Below, piece by piece: positions 1-12,669 of a DNA stretch of 64,000 nt. This DNA comes from Ecdyonurus torrentis. Its lineage: Eukaryota; Arthropoda; Insecta; Ephemeroptera; Heptageniidae. Numbering within the stretch: the first letter of the stretch is position 1; each line of letters starts with the position of its first letter. The position numbers and the translations under genes are program-made. The notes under the pieces are model-generated. The model was given only the letters and a program-made list of their open reading frames with translations, was not told the origin of the DNA and made no database searches. Where the stretch lies: the NCBI GenBank assembly GCA_949318235.1, contig OX439133.1, positions 10,905,347 to 10,969,346 of the forward strand. Reading direction: 5' to 3'.

Positions 1-472
1 AAATTCCAATAGAGAATATTATCCTGAATTGAATGATGCATGAGTTTCTTATTTATGAGTTAATTACGTATTTTTAATCGTAATTTTTTAAAACGAAAAA
101 TGACGTCAGTCAGTAAATTTTCCTTTCTTATGCCTACACGCATAAGTTTCCGCCCGTTACGTTATTTTGCGATATTTCGAAATATACTTAATGAACTCAA
201 ATATCAGAACTTTGCATTTCAATCAAGAACAATGTCGTCGTTTGGATAACCAAAAAAAAAAAAAAATAAAAAATAACAAAAAAAAACTTCCCATCAATTC
301 AAGCCTCTAAATTTTTAAAGTTTTATGCTTTTTTTTTCTTCAATTTTTTTTAATTACATTTTTAATTACATTTTAAATTATTCTAAAAAAATGAATTTCA
401 TTAATAGCGGCAAATCTAGTTCTTTCAGTAAATATAATTCTTATTTCAATGAATCTATCATTGGTTTAGTTA

Positions 473-806
473 AGGGTTGTATTCAGATGGCTTGTATATA
501 AAATTCTAAAATAAAATTCTGGAACTTTATGGTGCCATTTGAAAATTAATAGTAACATCTACCTAAGATAAATTTTTCAGAACCCTTGACCATAAGATCA
601 GAAAGAAAATAAGTATTGAAATTAACATGGGGTCTTATGGGACTAAAACTTAAAAAAAAAAAAAAAATTAAAATCTAGCTCGCTGACCCCCCAAATTTTT
701 GACATTGTTAAAAGATGATTCTAGTGTATCACTGTAAAAATTTCAGATTTTTATTTCTTTATATACAAATTTTTAGCCAAATCCTGCAGTACCTCACTTC
801 CCGTCT
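473..806 (+). mobile_element. R element, TTAA-flanked, inside an F box
   Basis: It begins with TTAA then GGGTTGTAT and ends with ACTTCCCGTC then TTAA. The interrupted F box reads continuously across the join (GGTTTAGTTAAACTATATT), as in other monomers, so the insert with a TTAA target duplication is supported by comparison. Internal landmarks shared with other R copies are the ATCAGA and AACATGGGGTCTTATGGGAC blocks. The TTAA target is typical of piggyBac-type non-autonomous elements; that assignment is inference, and no transposase is present. Confidence 0.65.
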
Positions 807-971
807 TAAAACTATATTATATTCATGTACTCGTAGTTTAATACCTTGTATGTTTGTTACAATAATAATTTTTTTTGAAAAGTATATATTTTTTATTAAC
901 AGTTTTACTCTTATTTTGTAGTTAAAGTTATGTAAGTTGGGAGTCATCTGCCGTCATTTCCCCTCAATTAA

Positions 972-1298
972 GGGAGTAGGGGACCGACGTCGGTCATTAG
1001 ACTCAAACTTTTCTCGTCAAAAAAATCTGAAATTTTGCACAATGATACTTCAGCTTGAGACAATTTCAAATATATAAAAAAATTTGGGGGTCACGGTGCA
1101 AATAGATTTTATATGCTTTTTTGAAATTTTAAGCCCGTAAGGTCCTATGTTAATTTCAATCATTTTTTTCTTTTTTTCAGGACGGTCAAACATCATGAAA
1201 TTTTTACCACAGCTAGGTGTGACCCTTAGCTATATAGTGACACCACATTTAGACCCAAAACACATCTAGTTTTTGCGAAATAAGATCGGTACCCTAAT
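972..1298 (+). mobile_element. X element, TTAA-associated repeat
   Basis: It starts after TTAA at 968-971 with GGGAGTAGGGGACCGAC. Internal blocks (TTTTGCACAATGATACTTC, GACGGTCAAACATCATG) recur in reverse at 42574-42900 and as fragments near 21560-21770 and 43628-43700. The right end (GGTACCCTAATCT) is a decayed match to the left end. The start resembles the H hairpin and the 614-bp element, suggesting related TTAA-targeting families. Confidence 0.6.
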
Positions 1299-1445
1299 CT
1301 CTGAAGTTATTACTTATATATTACATGTCTTTTTTTTTTTTGGTACCAACTTTCAAATAACTATATATTGCAATATTTTTAATGAAACGAGTGACTCAAG
1401 ACGAGTTTATTTCTATTATTTAAAAAATTCTTAATATATACTAGG

Positions 1446-2589
1446 ACTCAAATTTATTTATAAAAATTAATATAATTTTATTTTACAATTATAAAATTCA
1501 ATAAGAAATTTTAAATAATAATAATTTATTATATGAAAAAAACAACAAAAAAAAACAAAAAAAAAAACTAAAGAATAAAAAGTAAAATGTATTATAGTAA
1601 ATATTTAAAGATATATAATTATTATATACATATAACTAAATAATAAAGTAGATGCTCGCAATCTAAATTAATAACTCTGCAGTGTTTTGTACTGAAAATT
1701 ATTGACTAATTTAACATTTTTTTTTGCAAATGAAACATAGTATGCAATATATTTAATTTTAAATACGGCACAATCATAAAAAATCAACCTAGATTTTTCT
1801 TTTCATAAATAATGAGGTAGATAAAATAAACTTTTAGGTTGTAAATTTTAAATCATTATATTCTAAAAGAGGACATTGTTCTGAATTGATAGTCTAATTT
1901 GTCAATAAACTTCATATTAAAAAAACGCCCCTGAAAAAGTAAAAATTGAAATAAACACCCTGTATATGAAATAATATTCAAATTTAAATGTAAACTTCTC
2001 TAAATTCTTTAATTGATAATATTTTAATTACAGAATTTTTTTATATTATCATTAGTGGTATTTTCTATTTTAGGGTGTATGCATTATTATGCATTCATGT
2101 TTACACCATGTTGGATAACTGAGGCCGGTATAGGAAAATAACTCATTTTGTTAACTTAAAAATAATGCACAATATTTTTGAGAGCATTAATGTCTTAATT
2201 AAAAGATTGAATTAGTACCACAAGTATGTCAGAAAAATAATAATTAAAAAAAAAAGTATTCAAATTCTTAAATAAAATAGCAAATAAACAAAGTTTGCCC
2301 TTTGCTGAGCAATATTATTCATATCTCCAGTATATGGCGTTCAAACGCATTAAATATGGCATCATCCGGATTTAATGAGCAGAATTAAATTTTAGAATCT
2401 CTCGTATAATTTATTGAAGTATCCTTCTTCTACATTTATATTTTCACTATATTTACTCATTTCACTGAAACAGTTTTATCATAATAAGTACAACGTACAA
2501 TTTATTGACTTATCTTCATCTGTATACTGTGAAGGTCCACCACGAAGCGTTAACATTTTATTTGTTTCATATAAGAGTAAATGCGTTAT
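1446..2589 (+). repeat. Monomer with reduced middle and G-C module
   Basis: A box near 1446, a degenerate D box (AATGAGGTAGATAAA) near 1810, no B box, then a G box (GTATGCATTATTATGCATTC) near 2077 and a C box at 2335. The G-C part closely matches 29576-29890. A one-sided CACCCTGTAT transposon end is seen near 1957. Confidence 0.65.
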
Positions 2590-2891
2590 TTTAATTTATT
2601 TATAAAAATTAATATTTAATATTTTATAAAAGTTATAAAAAAGTTATAAAGTTTTTATAAATTTTTTTGTTTGTTTAAACTTTAAAAAATTTGCATCAAA
2701 TAAATTAAATTTTTTTAATTGTAAATAATAAGGTAAATTGTATACGCAATATTAATATAAAGATATACTGCAATCTTGTGCAATTAAATTTATGAAATAA
2801 TTTACCTAGTGATCTAATGACATATGTTATTAGATTTTAAATTTGTTTAAATATATTTCTATAAATTATGAGGAAGACCCAGTAAATTTAA

Positions 2892-3237
2892 GGGTTGTCT
2901 TTAGTTTAGTTGGCTTGTATTTCAAAATCTAAAAAGAAAAGTTACTAATTTTTTGATGTCACCTCAAACTTAATGATAACAGCTACCCATGATAAAATTT
3001 TCTTTTCCCGTGACCATCAGATAAGAGAGAAAATAATTTTTGAAATTTACTAAAATTAACATGGCATCTTATGGGACTAAAACTTCAAAAAATCATAATT
3101 CAAAATCTAGCATGGTGACCCCCCAAAATTTTTACATTTTTGAATTTACCTTAACCTTATGTATCACCATGCAAAATTTCAGATTTTTCCTTCTTTACGA
3201 CTTTTTAGTCAAATCCCGTAGTAGCTGATTTCCCGCC
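2892..3237 (+). mobile_element. R element with clean TTAA duplication
   Basis: A 346-bp insert bounded by TTAA at 2888-2891 and 3238-3241. Empty sites in sister monomers near 30404, 35447 and 40338 read AGTAAATTTAA then GGCGTAGTG, so one TTAA is present where this copy has two. Ends are GGGTTGTCTTTAG and GATTTCCCGCC, with no long terminal inverted repeat. It is non-autonomous; no protein frame survives. This is the best-delimited R copy. Confidence 0.8.
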
Positions 3238-3327
3238 TTAAGGGCGTAGTGTTGTTTGATATCCTATAAGAAGTAATTGTCTACTTGAATTGACTTATAC
3301 GTGAATTTCTAATTTTTGAGTTTATTA

Positions 3328-3649
3328 AAGGAATAGACCATAGAAAAACATAAGCATTTATGTCACAAAACACATGATGGGACGTACATAAATAACTTTA
3401 GTTTGTCTGATAACCTAACTCTAGCTCCGTAGCAAAGTGATCAGAAATTTCAATTTATGCAACACGCACAACATTTTTGCATATTTCTGACGTCATCAAC
3501 ATGAATAGTCACTTAATTTGCATTTCACGCTGTCTCGTGGGTTTACATAACAATATATGGTAAAAATTGTCATCAGTTTTGAAGAACCTATTTCGAGTTT
3601 ATTTATTAAAAAGCACAATACATGTTGTTTTTTCTGTAGTCTAAGGCTT
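3328..3649 (+). mobile_element. T1 MITE, TA target duplication
   Basis: A 322-bp insert flanked by TA at 3326-3327 and 3650-3651. Monomers without it read GAGTTTATTAAGTATTTTT, which equals the flanks joined with a single TA. Terminal inverted repeats are imperfect: AAGGAATAGACCATAG against the complement of TCTAAGGCTT. It contains TGACGTCA at 3488-3495. TA duplication and size fit a Tc1/mariner-type MITE by inference. Confidence 0.8.
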
Positions 3650-5036
3650 TAAGTATTTTAATTCAATTTGGGAATCATGAAAATGACGTCATTGTCAGTA
3701 ATTTACTCAGGTGGGCATAGGGTAAAGTTAATGACTTCATGTAGATACATATTCATTAAAGCTATTTTCTATTTTATCATTTAAAATTTATGTCATAGTA
3801 CTCATAGTAACACATTTCACGTTCATACACTTAAACATTTTACCAATACTGTTAACTGTTAATACATCAACAATAAGACAACCGGTTAACCATGAGAAAG
3901 AGAAAAGAAGATTACAAGGGTAATTTTAATAATTTACTAAATTTGAATTATTTATAAAAATTTAAATTATTTTAAAAAATATTACATGAAAAGAGAAATT
4001 AATTATTATTACTTATTTATTATTATTTTTAAAGTCATAACATTTAATATAAAAAAAATATATATTATTAATTTAAAACAACAAATCAGATATTTGGGAA
4101 TTTGCCTAAAAAATTGTAAAAAAGAAAATTCTGAACTTTTGCACAATGATACATTATGATGTCTGGTAACTTCACAAATGTATACAAATTTGGGGGGTCA
4201 ACATGCTAAATGAGGGGTTTCACGACCACGGGACAACTACGGCACTGCAAACAAAAAATGTTCTCAGAAAAATCTGAAAAAAATGTGACAAGTACATACT
4301 AATGAGACATAGCACATGCTGAATTTTTTTAAATTTATTTTGATTATTGCCTGAGATACGGCAATTTAAAGATGGCGGACCATTTTAAAAAGGAGCGCGA
4401 GGAGCCAACTTTGACGCCCAGTATTTTCTGTTGTATGAAACAAAATTTGATAATTTATTTTTTATTGTGTTTACCATTGAGTCAAATAAATATAACTGTG
4501 CTTAAAATTTATTTAGAACTTGTTAAAGTATTTTTTAGGAATTTTTGAAAATATGTATTTTTTGCTAAAATTTGCACATTTGCATACCTCTTAAAAAATA
4601 GTAAAAAAAATTTTTGATGGCATTTTGCAATTTTAGCGGTTAGATAAACGTCTTATCTTCATCTTCTGACAAGAAAACAAAAATAAGTTTAAATTTGATT
4701 GTACAGTACTGGTCAATACAAATGCCTTTTTCCGAAAAGTGCCATTTTCGACCTTCAAAAAGTCCATGTTACCGATAAATTTTTAAATATAACAATATAT
4801 GTTTAGAAAGCTTATACTTTGATTATTTAAATAAAAAAATAAAAAACCTGTGTATTGCGCTGCAAATATTTTTAACGATTTTTTTTGTAACTCGCTCCAC
4901 GCGCTGGTTGCGCTCGGCGTACAGGCTCTTGCGCTGAGTAAATAAACACGCGCATCGTGTTATAACGTTGATATATTTATTTCTATCACTGACACGATAA
5001 TTATATTTAATTTTTCGTGATTCAATATTTATTTTA

Positions 5037-5379
5037 AAGCCATATACCACATAAAACAACATGTGCTTTTTAATGAATAAACACGAAATGGGATCTTCAA
5101 AACTGATGGCTATTTTTAACAGAATGTTAATGTATAGCCCTACGAGAGAGCGTGAAAAAACTGTAAAGTATGCATTTTGCGTAAGAATTCATGTTTATGA
5201 CGTCAGAAACATGCAAAAGTTAGTACAAAAATGTTGTGCCGGTTGCATAAATTGAATTTTGCTTATCACTGCTACTGTTCCCCTACTCTTGGGTTTTTAG
5301 GCAAACTGATGTTATTTATGTAAATCCCATCAAGTTTTTTGTGATATAAATGCTTATGTTTTTCTCTGGTCTATTCCTT
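5037..5379 (-). mobile_element. T1 MITE inside left arm (reverse)
   Basis: A complete reverse T1, flanked by TA (5035-5036 and 5380-5381), with AAGCCATATACCACATAAAA at one end and GGTCTATTCCTT at the other. TGACGTCA lies at 5198-5205. Only its inner part is mirrored in the right arm, so the arm boundary cuts through T1. Confidence 0.75.
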
Positions 5380-6206
5380 TAATGTTTTAATTGTTATATA
5401 AAATTGGTAATGGATGACAAATAAAGCATAAATCGATATACTATAAGTTTATATAATACAGTATACGTTATATAAAGTATAAAAAACTAATCTGTTAATT
5501 TTTTTATATATTACGAGTGCAAATGCTATTTTGATTTTTATAATGATAGTATATAATAAAAAAAGAGCATGCTGCCAACATTCACCTATTATTCCTCTAG
5601 ATGAAATCTGATGTCAGTCGCAGTATACACGGTGCAAGTTCATTAAAATTAACATGATAATGCATTTGTTTAAATGTTGATTATTTTATTATTAATGTTT
5701 GTAGTTTTGTCACTGCATTAAAGCCTATTAAACCAATATTTTTGTGTTACTTGCTATAATTAACTTCAAATATACATAATTACATTTTTATGTTAATATT
5801 ATGTTAAGTTGATTTTATTGTATCTTTACTCTTTGAATTTTTCACACAAAGAAATGAACATTTTAGCTGTCATCTTAAATGAATTCTTTCTAATTGTAGG
5901 TGGTGGTATGGATGATAATATTTGAGTTAATGGAATAGACATTAAATACTGATTGTTAATTACACAGATACACTCGATGTTATTTTAAAAATTAAAATAT
6001 GTTTTTTTTTACTTCAAATTTTCAATACAAAAATATTTTATTGTGATGCTGACCTATGATAAAAAAAAGTCAGTGTTATTGTTTACTATACGCGCCAACA
6101 TCTGTTTTGCACATGTAAGAACTCAAAAAAAGCCGGATTGATTGATACATGCATGACGAAAATATAAATTTTTATTATTTATATTAAAACTTATAAGTCC
6201 CGAAGC

Positions 6207-6439
6207 AGTGATAAGAAAATTCAATTTATGCAACCTGCACAACATTTTTGTACTAATTTTTGCATGTTTCTGACGTCATAAACATGAATTCTTACGCAAA
6301 ATACATACTTTACAGTTTCTTCACGCTCTCTCGTAGGGCTATACATTAACATTCTGTTAAAAATAGCCATCAGTTTTGAAGATCCCATTTCGTGTTTATT
6401 CATTAAAAAGCACATGTTGTTTTATGTGGTATATGGCTT
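6207..6439 (+). mobile_element. Partial T1 inside right arm
   Basis: The 3' two thirds of a T1 element ends at GGTATATGGCTT followed by TA at 6440-6441. Its TGACGTCA is at 6271-6278. The 5' part is missing at the arm-loop junction. Confidence 0.7.
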
Positions 6440-7479
6440 TAAAATAAATATTGAATCACGAAAAATTAAATATAATTATCGTGTCAGTAATAGAAATAAA
6501 TATATCAACGTTATAACACGATGCGCGTGTTTATTTACTCAGCGCAAGAGCCTGTACGCCGAGCGCAACCAGCGCGTGGAGCGAGTTACAAAAAAAATCG
6601 TTAAAAATATTTGCAGCGCAATACACAGGTTTTTTATTTTTTTATTTAAATAATCAAAGTATAAGCTTTCTAAACATATATTGTTATATTTAAAAAATTA
6701 TCGGTAACACGGATTTTTTGAAGGTCGAAAATTGCACTTTTCGGAAAAAGGCATTTGTATTGACCAGTACTGTACAATCAAATTTAAACTTATTTTTGTT
6801 TTCTTGTCAGAAGATGAAGATAAGACGTTTATCTAACCGCTAAAATTGCAAAATGCCATCAAAAATTTTTTTTACTATTTTTTAAGAGGTATGCAAATGT
6901 GCAAATTTTAGCAAAAAATACATATTTTCAAAAATTCCTAAAAAATACTTTAACAAGTTCTAAATAAATTTTAAGCACAGTTATATTTATTTGACTCAAT
7001 GGTAAACACAATAAAAAATAAATTATCAAATTTTGTTTCATACAACAGAAAATACTGGGCGTCAAAGTTGGCTCCTCGCGCTCCTTTTTAAAATGGTCCG
7101 CCATCTTTAAATTGCCGTATCTCAGGCAATAATCAAAATAAATTTAAAAAAATTCAGCATGTGCTATGTCTCATTAGTGTGTACTTGTCACATTTTTTTC
7201 AGATTTTTCTGAGAACATTTTTTGTTTGCAGTGCCGTAGTTGTCCCGTGGTCGTGAAACCCCTCAAATTTAAATTATGATTTTTTGAAGTTTTAATCACA
7301 TAAGAGTCCATGCTAATATCAATAATTAATTTCTCTCTTATCTGATGGTCACAGGTTCTGAAATATGTATCATAGGTAGCTGTTACTGTTAACTTTTAAA
7401 TGGCATCATAAAGTTTGCAAATTTTCGTTTTAGATTTTTTTTAGGTACAAGCGATCTAGAGACCGGTTGCACTCATATT

Positions 7480-7735
7480 TAAGAGCCGCCATTTTGCTGG
7501 TTATCAATACATAGGCCAGCATAAAAACGTTATTTTTATTTTTTCAATAGCAAAAGAAGCTTCAAACCTCATCCAAAGACTTATTACTAGCTCCTATAAT
7601 AAGCTCGAAGAACATGAGAAAAATTCGTCCAGTTGAAATAAACTCTTATTAAGTGAAAAATTAGGAGAAATGATGTTTCCCCTATACTGAACAATACATT
7701 AGGCACCACAAACATGGCGACAAAGCGCAAGGTTG
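7480..7735 (+). repeat. Diverged G-C module
   Basis: GCCATTTTGCTGGTTAT, ACATAGGCCAGCATA and ACATGGCGACAAAGCGC are decayed matches to the G box, the GGGCCGGTATAGG block and the C box of other monomers. The sister copy is at 31905-32165. Confidence 0.55.
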
Positions 7736-8896
7736 TGAAAGGGGTCTATATACGCGTACAACCCTTATTTTGTTTCTGATATGAGGAAGAGCAGACAATT
7801 ATTGTAGAGGTAAATTTTAAATCATAATAGAACCAAATATACGATCAAACAATTTGAAGAAATCTAATTTCATTTGATATTGTAAAAGAGGAAAATGTTT
7901 TTAATAAATTGTTCCACGAAATTTTTAATTTTTTGATTTCATAAAAAGTATTTTTTATTAAATTACCAAAAACGAAAAATGACGTTACAGTCGGTAATTG
8001 ATGCCTTTGAGCATACGAAAAAGTAAGCGACCATGACGTCATTTGTAATAGAACTTAAAAATAAAAAATTTGCTTATCTATTTATAGATTCATAACGATA
8101 CTCTTTCAGATTATGAATTAAAATTAACCCCTATACATTCTTTGACTCCATATCCTTTTTTTTAACTGTGTTCTTATACTACAATGTTTTTTCCAATTTT
8201 AATTTTTTTATTTTAGTCTTGAATAATATTTCAAAATTGCGGTAAATTATAGCACCTATATAGTTCTTGCAGTGTAACTTTGAAATATTTTTGCAACCAA
8301 ACTCTCATTGATTTAGTTACAGCTTAATTGTATTATATTCATACAGCATACGTACACTCCCCCCGTATAAATATGTCTGGTCACGATAAAATTTCCCCAT
8401 ATATAGGGTGTATGCATTTATATTTATATGAAGAAAAAATATAACCAAAAAAAAAAAAAAGAAAAAAAATGAGAACTTTATATTTTTCGTTTGTACATTC
8501 TCATATCTTATATGGTTTATTATCTTATGAATTTACAAAATCAAGTAAATTATGGCAGTTAAAAAAAGTGCAAGTTAGAATTCTTAAATTAATGAAAAAA
8601 GAAAAAAAATGTGATTATGACTGATTATTTTAAGCATTTTGGTATTTTGCCGATTGAAGATACTAAAAATGGTTATTTCTATGTGAGGATTACTTTGAAA
8701 ATAGTCACGGTTAACCAAGAGTGCATATTATATATATAATATCAGACATGCACCTATGTTTATACGTAAAATTTTAAACGGATTTACAGAAAGTACAAAA
8801 AATTATACAATGCCTAGTTTATGGAAGCAAATTCCCTTACATTTAAAAACTTTAAATAAATCCTAAAACAGAGGTTAAAAAACAACGTTTTTGATA

Positions 8897-9233
8897 AAGG
8901 AGTAGACCAGAGAAAAACAGAATCCTTTATATCACAAAACACTTCATGGAATTTACATAAATATCATTAGTTTGTTTCAAAACCCAACAGTAGCCCCGTA
9001 GCAGTAATAAAAAAAATCGATTTATGCTGCGCGCACAACATTTTCATACTAATTTTTGCATTTTTCTGACGCCATAAACATAAATTTTCACGCAAATTGC
9101 ATACTTTACAGTTTTTTAACGCTCTCTCGTAGGGCTACATTAACATTCTGGTAACAATTGTCATCAGTTTGAAGATCCTATTTCGTGTTTATTCATTAAA
9201 AAGCAAAATGTTGTTTTATGTGGTCTATGGCTT
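8897..9233 (+). mobile_element. T1 MITE
   Basis: Flanked by TA (8895-8896 and 9234-9235), with AAGGAGTAGACCAGAG at the left and GTGGTCTATGGCTT at the right. The usual CRE octamer is mutated here (CTGACGCCA). At 337 bp it is among the longest T1 copies. Confidence 0.8.
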
Positions 9234-9299
9234 TAAATAATTTATGATTATTTATATTTCTTTAGAATAACATGTATCATAAAATATGATATTGTTATG

Positions 9300-11506
9300 T
9301 ATAAAAAAAAAATCTTCAATACTTATTGTCTTTTGTCCATTTTTAATTTTTAATTGTATATTTTATTATATTGAATTTTTTAGAAATTAATTGAACCGAC
9401 CGATAATTCAATAATGTAACTGAAGCCTTCTAATCAGGTTTCTATGAAACAGCTATCAAATTGTGATTAATTACATAATATTACACACCATTTTTTTACC
9501 GTCTTAAAAAATGAGGAAGATCAAACCAATTTTAAGGAGTAATTTGGTTTTATATTCCAAAAGAGAGCATTATCCCGAATTGATTGATTTGTGATTGTCT
9601 AATTTTAGAGTTCATTGAGTAATTTTAATTTATGGTTTGGAATTTGAAAAATGAAGAAATAGTTTATATTTTGTAATGGGAGTGAAAAAAAAAAAATGAT
9701 AAAAATCAGCAACTTGAAAGATAACTTTCAATAGTAATATAAAACAAATATATATTAATAATATAAAAAAAAAATTGCTCTATAGAAGTAAAAAAACATA
9801 TGTATATTTCGATCAATTATCTCTCATTCAATTTCATTCATATGAAGAATCTTTGTATTATGAAGTATTAAATAATTAAAATAGATATTTAGAAGTAAAA
9901 TAAAATGCACTGCAAGATTTTTCTTGCAATAAAAATTAGAAACACACACACACACACACAAATATATATATTATATATATATATATATATAATATATATA
10001 TATTTAAATAATTAAAAAAAATCCCTAATACTGAAGAAAACAAAAAAATATTTTAGGGGCAATTTTAGTACATATTGTAGTATTGTATTATTCTATCATT
10101 GAGCTGAATCGCTTGGGAAGTGAATCTCCAATTTTCAAGTTTAATATTATTATTATTATTTTTTTGGAAAATGACGTCACAGTCGGTAACTTTTCATTTC
10201 TTATGCACACATGCATTTAGGTTACCGTCCGTGATGTCAATAAGTGTTTTTTCAAATGTATTATATTTATGGAGCTAACATGCTTTGCAATAATAATTTA
10301 AAGATTGGAAATTCATTACTTGGTAATATTTTATAAAGTATAGAAATAAAAGAATTTTTATATTTAATGGAGTTATCTTTCATAATAATAATTATTTATT
10401 TTCCTAGTCTAATACATGTGTGTTATAAACTATCTTCCTTATTCAAATGCTACTTAAAAAATTCTACATCACATCCAGAATAAATCAAGGTCTATCTGTA
10501 CAAGATCAACAAAATACAATTAACATTGCTTCGATAATATCTACCTTATAAATATAATTTCTTTATAAAAACAAAAATTATTGTTTGTTATAACAATAAA
10601 GTAAAAACGAAATTAATAGAATACATAGTAAGATGTTAATATAAATACAATTTTAATATTTAATAAATAAAAATTTTAATAATAAAGCATTTTAATTGTA
10701 TGCAAACTTAATAATGATTTATTTTAATAATAAACAGGACATGGAAATGTGTATTTATTATTTTTATTTGTATTTTAAATAATGAGAAACACCAAACAAT
10801 ATTTCTTGTGTCATTTTATTAAAATTCTAAAAGAGAACAATTAATGTCCTGAATCGATTGATACGTGAGTTTCTTATTTTTGAGTTAATTACGTATTTGT
10901 AATTGTAATTTTGGAAAATACAAAAATGACGTCACAGTCGGTAATATTTACTTTCCTATGTCACCATGTATAAGTTTACACCCGTGTCGTCATTCTGAAA
11001 ATAAATTAGAAATACTTAATGCAGTCAAAAATTAGAAATTCATATATTTATCTTTTGTGTCCTCTTTTGTTTTCCTCCTGCTTTTTGTTGAATTCATTAT
11101 ATACAAATTTTGTGACTTTTTTACATTTTTTTTCTACTTCATACCTCTTAGTTTTGTTCAGTGTAAATGATGATATTCAATATTTTTGATACCATATTTG
11201 ATTTGGTAAGTATTCATGTACTTGCGGTTTTTACAATTTAAAATTATATTAAAAATGTAAATGCAATTATTTAAATTTTAGTACGGAAATACATACTCCA
11301 TTTTTATTATAATTTTCTCTTATTTAATTAAATCGGTTTGACATTCTTTTAATGCATTCCTTATATTTCTCATAAATACTCCTTCATATGAGTATGAGGT
11401 ACTTATTATTTATAAAATATCAACTTGTCAACCATTCAAGGGCAGAAAAAAAAACAGGACATATTTAACCTATTTGTTTACTGGAATACCTTATGTAAAT
11501 TTAAAT
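9300..11506 (+). repeat. Two degenerate monomers
   Basis: D boxes near 9511 (ATGAGGAAGATC) and 10782, and B boxes with TGACGTCA at 10172-10179 and 10927-10934. There is an F-like block near 11205 and an A/T-rich A region near 11507. A short (CA)n and (TA)n tract lies at 9942-10004. No coding sequence is seen. Confidence 0.6.
9942..10004. repeat. (CA)n followed by (TA)n microsatellite
   Basis: Nineteen bases of CA repeat run directly into interrupted TA repeats. Simple sequence only. Confidence 0.9.
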
Positions 11507-12477
11507 TAATTTATAAAAAATAATACATTTTTTAATTAATAAAAAAAGTAAAAAAAAAATATATAAATACATTATTAAAAAAAAAAAGTAATTATAGCAA
11601 AAATTATTTGTTATTTATAATTATATTGTTTTTATTAAAAAAATATATTTCTTACAACGTAAATCTTTTTTCAAAATGTTAAAATACATTGTACTCAATT
11701 TTATTATAAAGACACTGCAGTTATATGCAATCTAATTTATAGAATAACTTCACTATTGATATAATTAAACATGCGGACTATCAGATATGTAACACATAAT
11801 AATAAACACCGAGTTATGTTCCTTAAATAATGAGGACGACCAAACAATTTCAACAATGTAATTTCATTTAATATTCTATAAGAGGAAAGCAGAGGAAAGT
11901 GTCTTTAATCGATTGTTAACGAAATTTTTAATTTTGTTTATATCATTAAAAGTATTTTCTGTTACATTTCAAAAGTCGAAAAATGACGTCATAGTCTGTA
12001 ACTGATACCTTTGAGCATATAGCAAAAAGTAAGCGACACCAAGAGCGGGAGGTCATTTGAGTCTTTTTTAAAAAATTATTATATATGATAAAATATATAA
12101 TAAACTAAAAAAAATACTGAATTTGCTTATCTATAGATTCGGGACGAAGCTCTCATTTAGCAACCCACTTATTTTTTTCAATTTGTAATATATATTTTTT
12201 TAAACTGGGTTTTTTCCAATTAGCTTTTTTAGTTTTAAATTTTATTCCGTAAATGTGGTAAATTATATCTTAGTTATTGCAGTGAAATATTTTTGACGGT
12301 TATACCGTTATTATATTGTATTATATTCATGTTCTTCATTGTAATTCACGTAATTCACTGTGTTCATTATAATAAGAATTTTCTTATATCAAGGTAAATT
12401 TTACTGTCATTAATTTTATGTATGTAAAAATAAGAAGAGCCGATATGAATCTCATAATTCATTTATAGTTTTTACTT

Positions 12478-12508
<31 letters not shown>

Positions 12509-12669
12509 GGTGAGTTATACTATTTTTAGTTTATTTCATTATGTCCTCCTTCAACATTATACTCTTTCACTAATATTTAAATATTTTGAAGTTTTACGCT
12601 GGTTCATAATCAGTTTCCATTAAAAGACGTTTTCAATTGCATTTAAGCTTCATACGTTTACTACAACGT
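11507..12669 (+). repeat. Monomer
   Basis: A box near 11507, D box near 11829, B box with TGACGTCA at 11984-11991, E-like block near 12255, and a poly-T run at 12481-12506. The G and C boxes are missing. Nothing gene-like is visible. Confidence 0.65.

Larger units (their letters stand above)
1..1445 (+). repeat. Monomer, 5' part cut by window edge
   Basis: A B box with TGACGTCA lies at 101-108. An F box (TCATTGGTTTAG) near 456 is split by an R element and resumes near 810 with TATATTATATTCATGTACTC. An X element follows at 972. No gene is seen. Confidence 0.65.
2590..3942 (+). repeat. Monomer carrying R and T1 insertions
   Basis: A box near 2590, D box near 2868, R element 2892-3237, T1 element 3328-3649, then a B box with TGACGTCA at 3684-3691. 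It matches the monomer at 30110-31375 across its length except that R is absent there, so R inserted after the two copies separated. Confidence 0.75.
4212..7265. mobile_element. 3.05-kb long inverted-repeat (foldback-like) element
   Basis: The left arm 4212 to about 5270 and right arm about 6207 to 7265 are near-identical reverse complements of about 1.06 kb around a loop of about 0.93 kb. The outer ends read TGAGGGGTTTCACGACCACG and its complement. The uninterrupted target at about 31650 reads CATGCTAAATTTAAATTATG, so this is an insertion with at most a very short A/T target duplication. Each arm contains part of a T1 element. Paired 79- and 64-codon ORFs are simply mirror copies in the arms with no recognisable domain. 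No transposase is present. It resembles Foldback-type elements, but the family is not assigned. Confidence 0.8.
4085..7460 (-). mobile_element. R element (reverse), split by large insertion
   Basis: Reverse-orientation R blocks flank the 3.05-kb inverted-repeat element: AAATCAGATATTTGGGAATT to CATGCTAAA on the left, AATTTAAATTATGATTTTTT to TTAGGTACAAGC on the right. The unsplit counterpart is 31505-31856. Confidence 0.7.
3943..9300 (+). repeat. Monomer swollen by a 3-kb inverted-repeat insertion
   Basis: A box near 3943, reverse R element split into 4085-4211 and 7266-7460, degenerate G-C module 7480-7735, D box near 7779, B box near 7974, a second TGACGTCA at 8034, E box near 8239, F box near 8310. 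It matches 31375-33110 closely. Downstream of about 8700 the similarity stops and a T1 copy follows. Confidence 0.7.

Noticed and set aside
4823..6653. Paired 79- and 64-codon ORFs in mirror positions
   Set aside because: They are the same sequence in the two arms of the inverted-repeat element, and the 64-codon frame is a T1 MITE. No domain, and T1 copies elsewhere break the frame.
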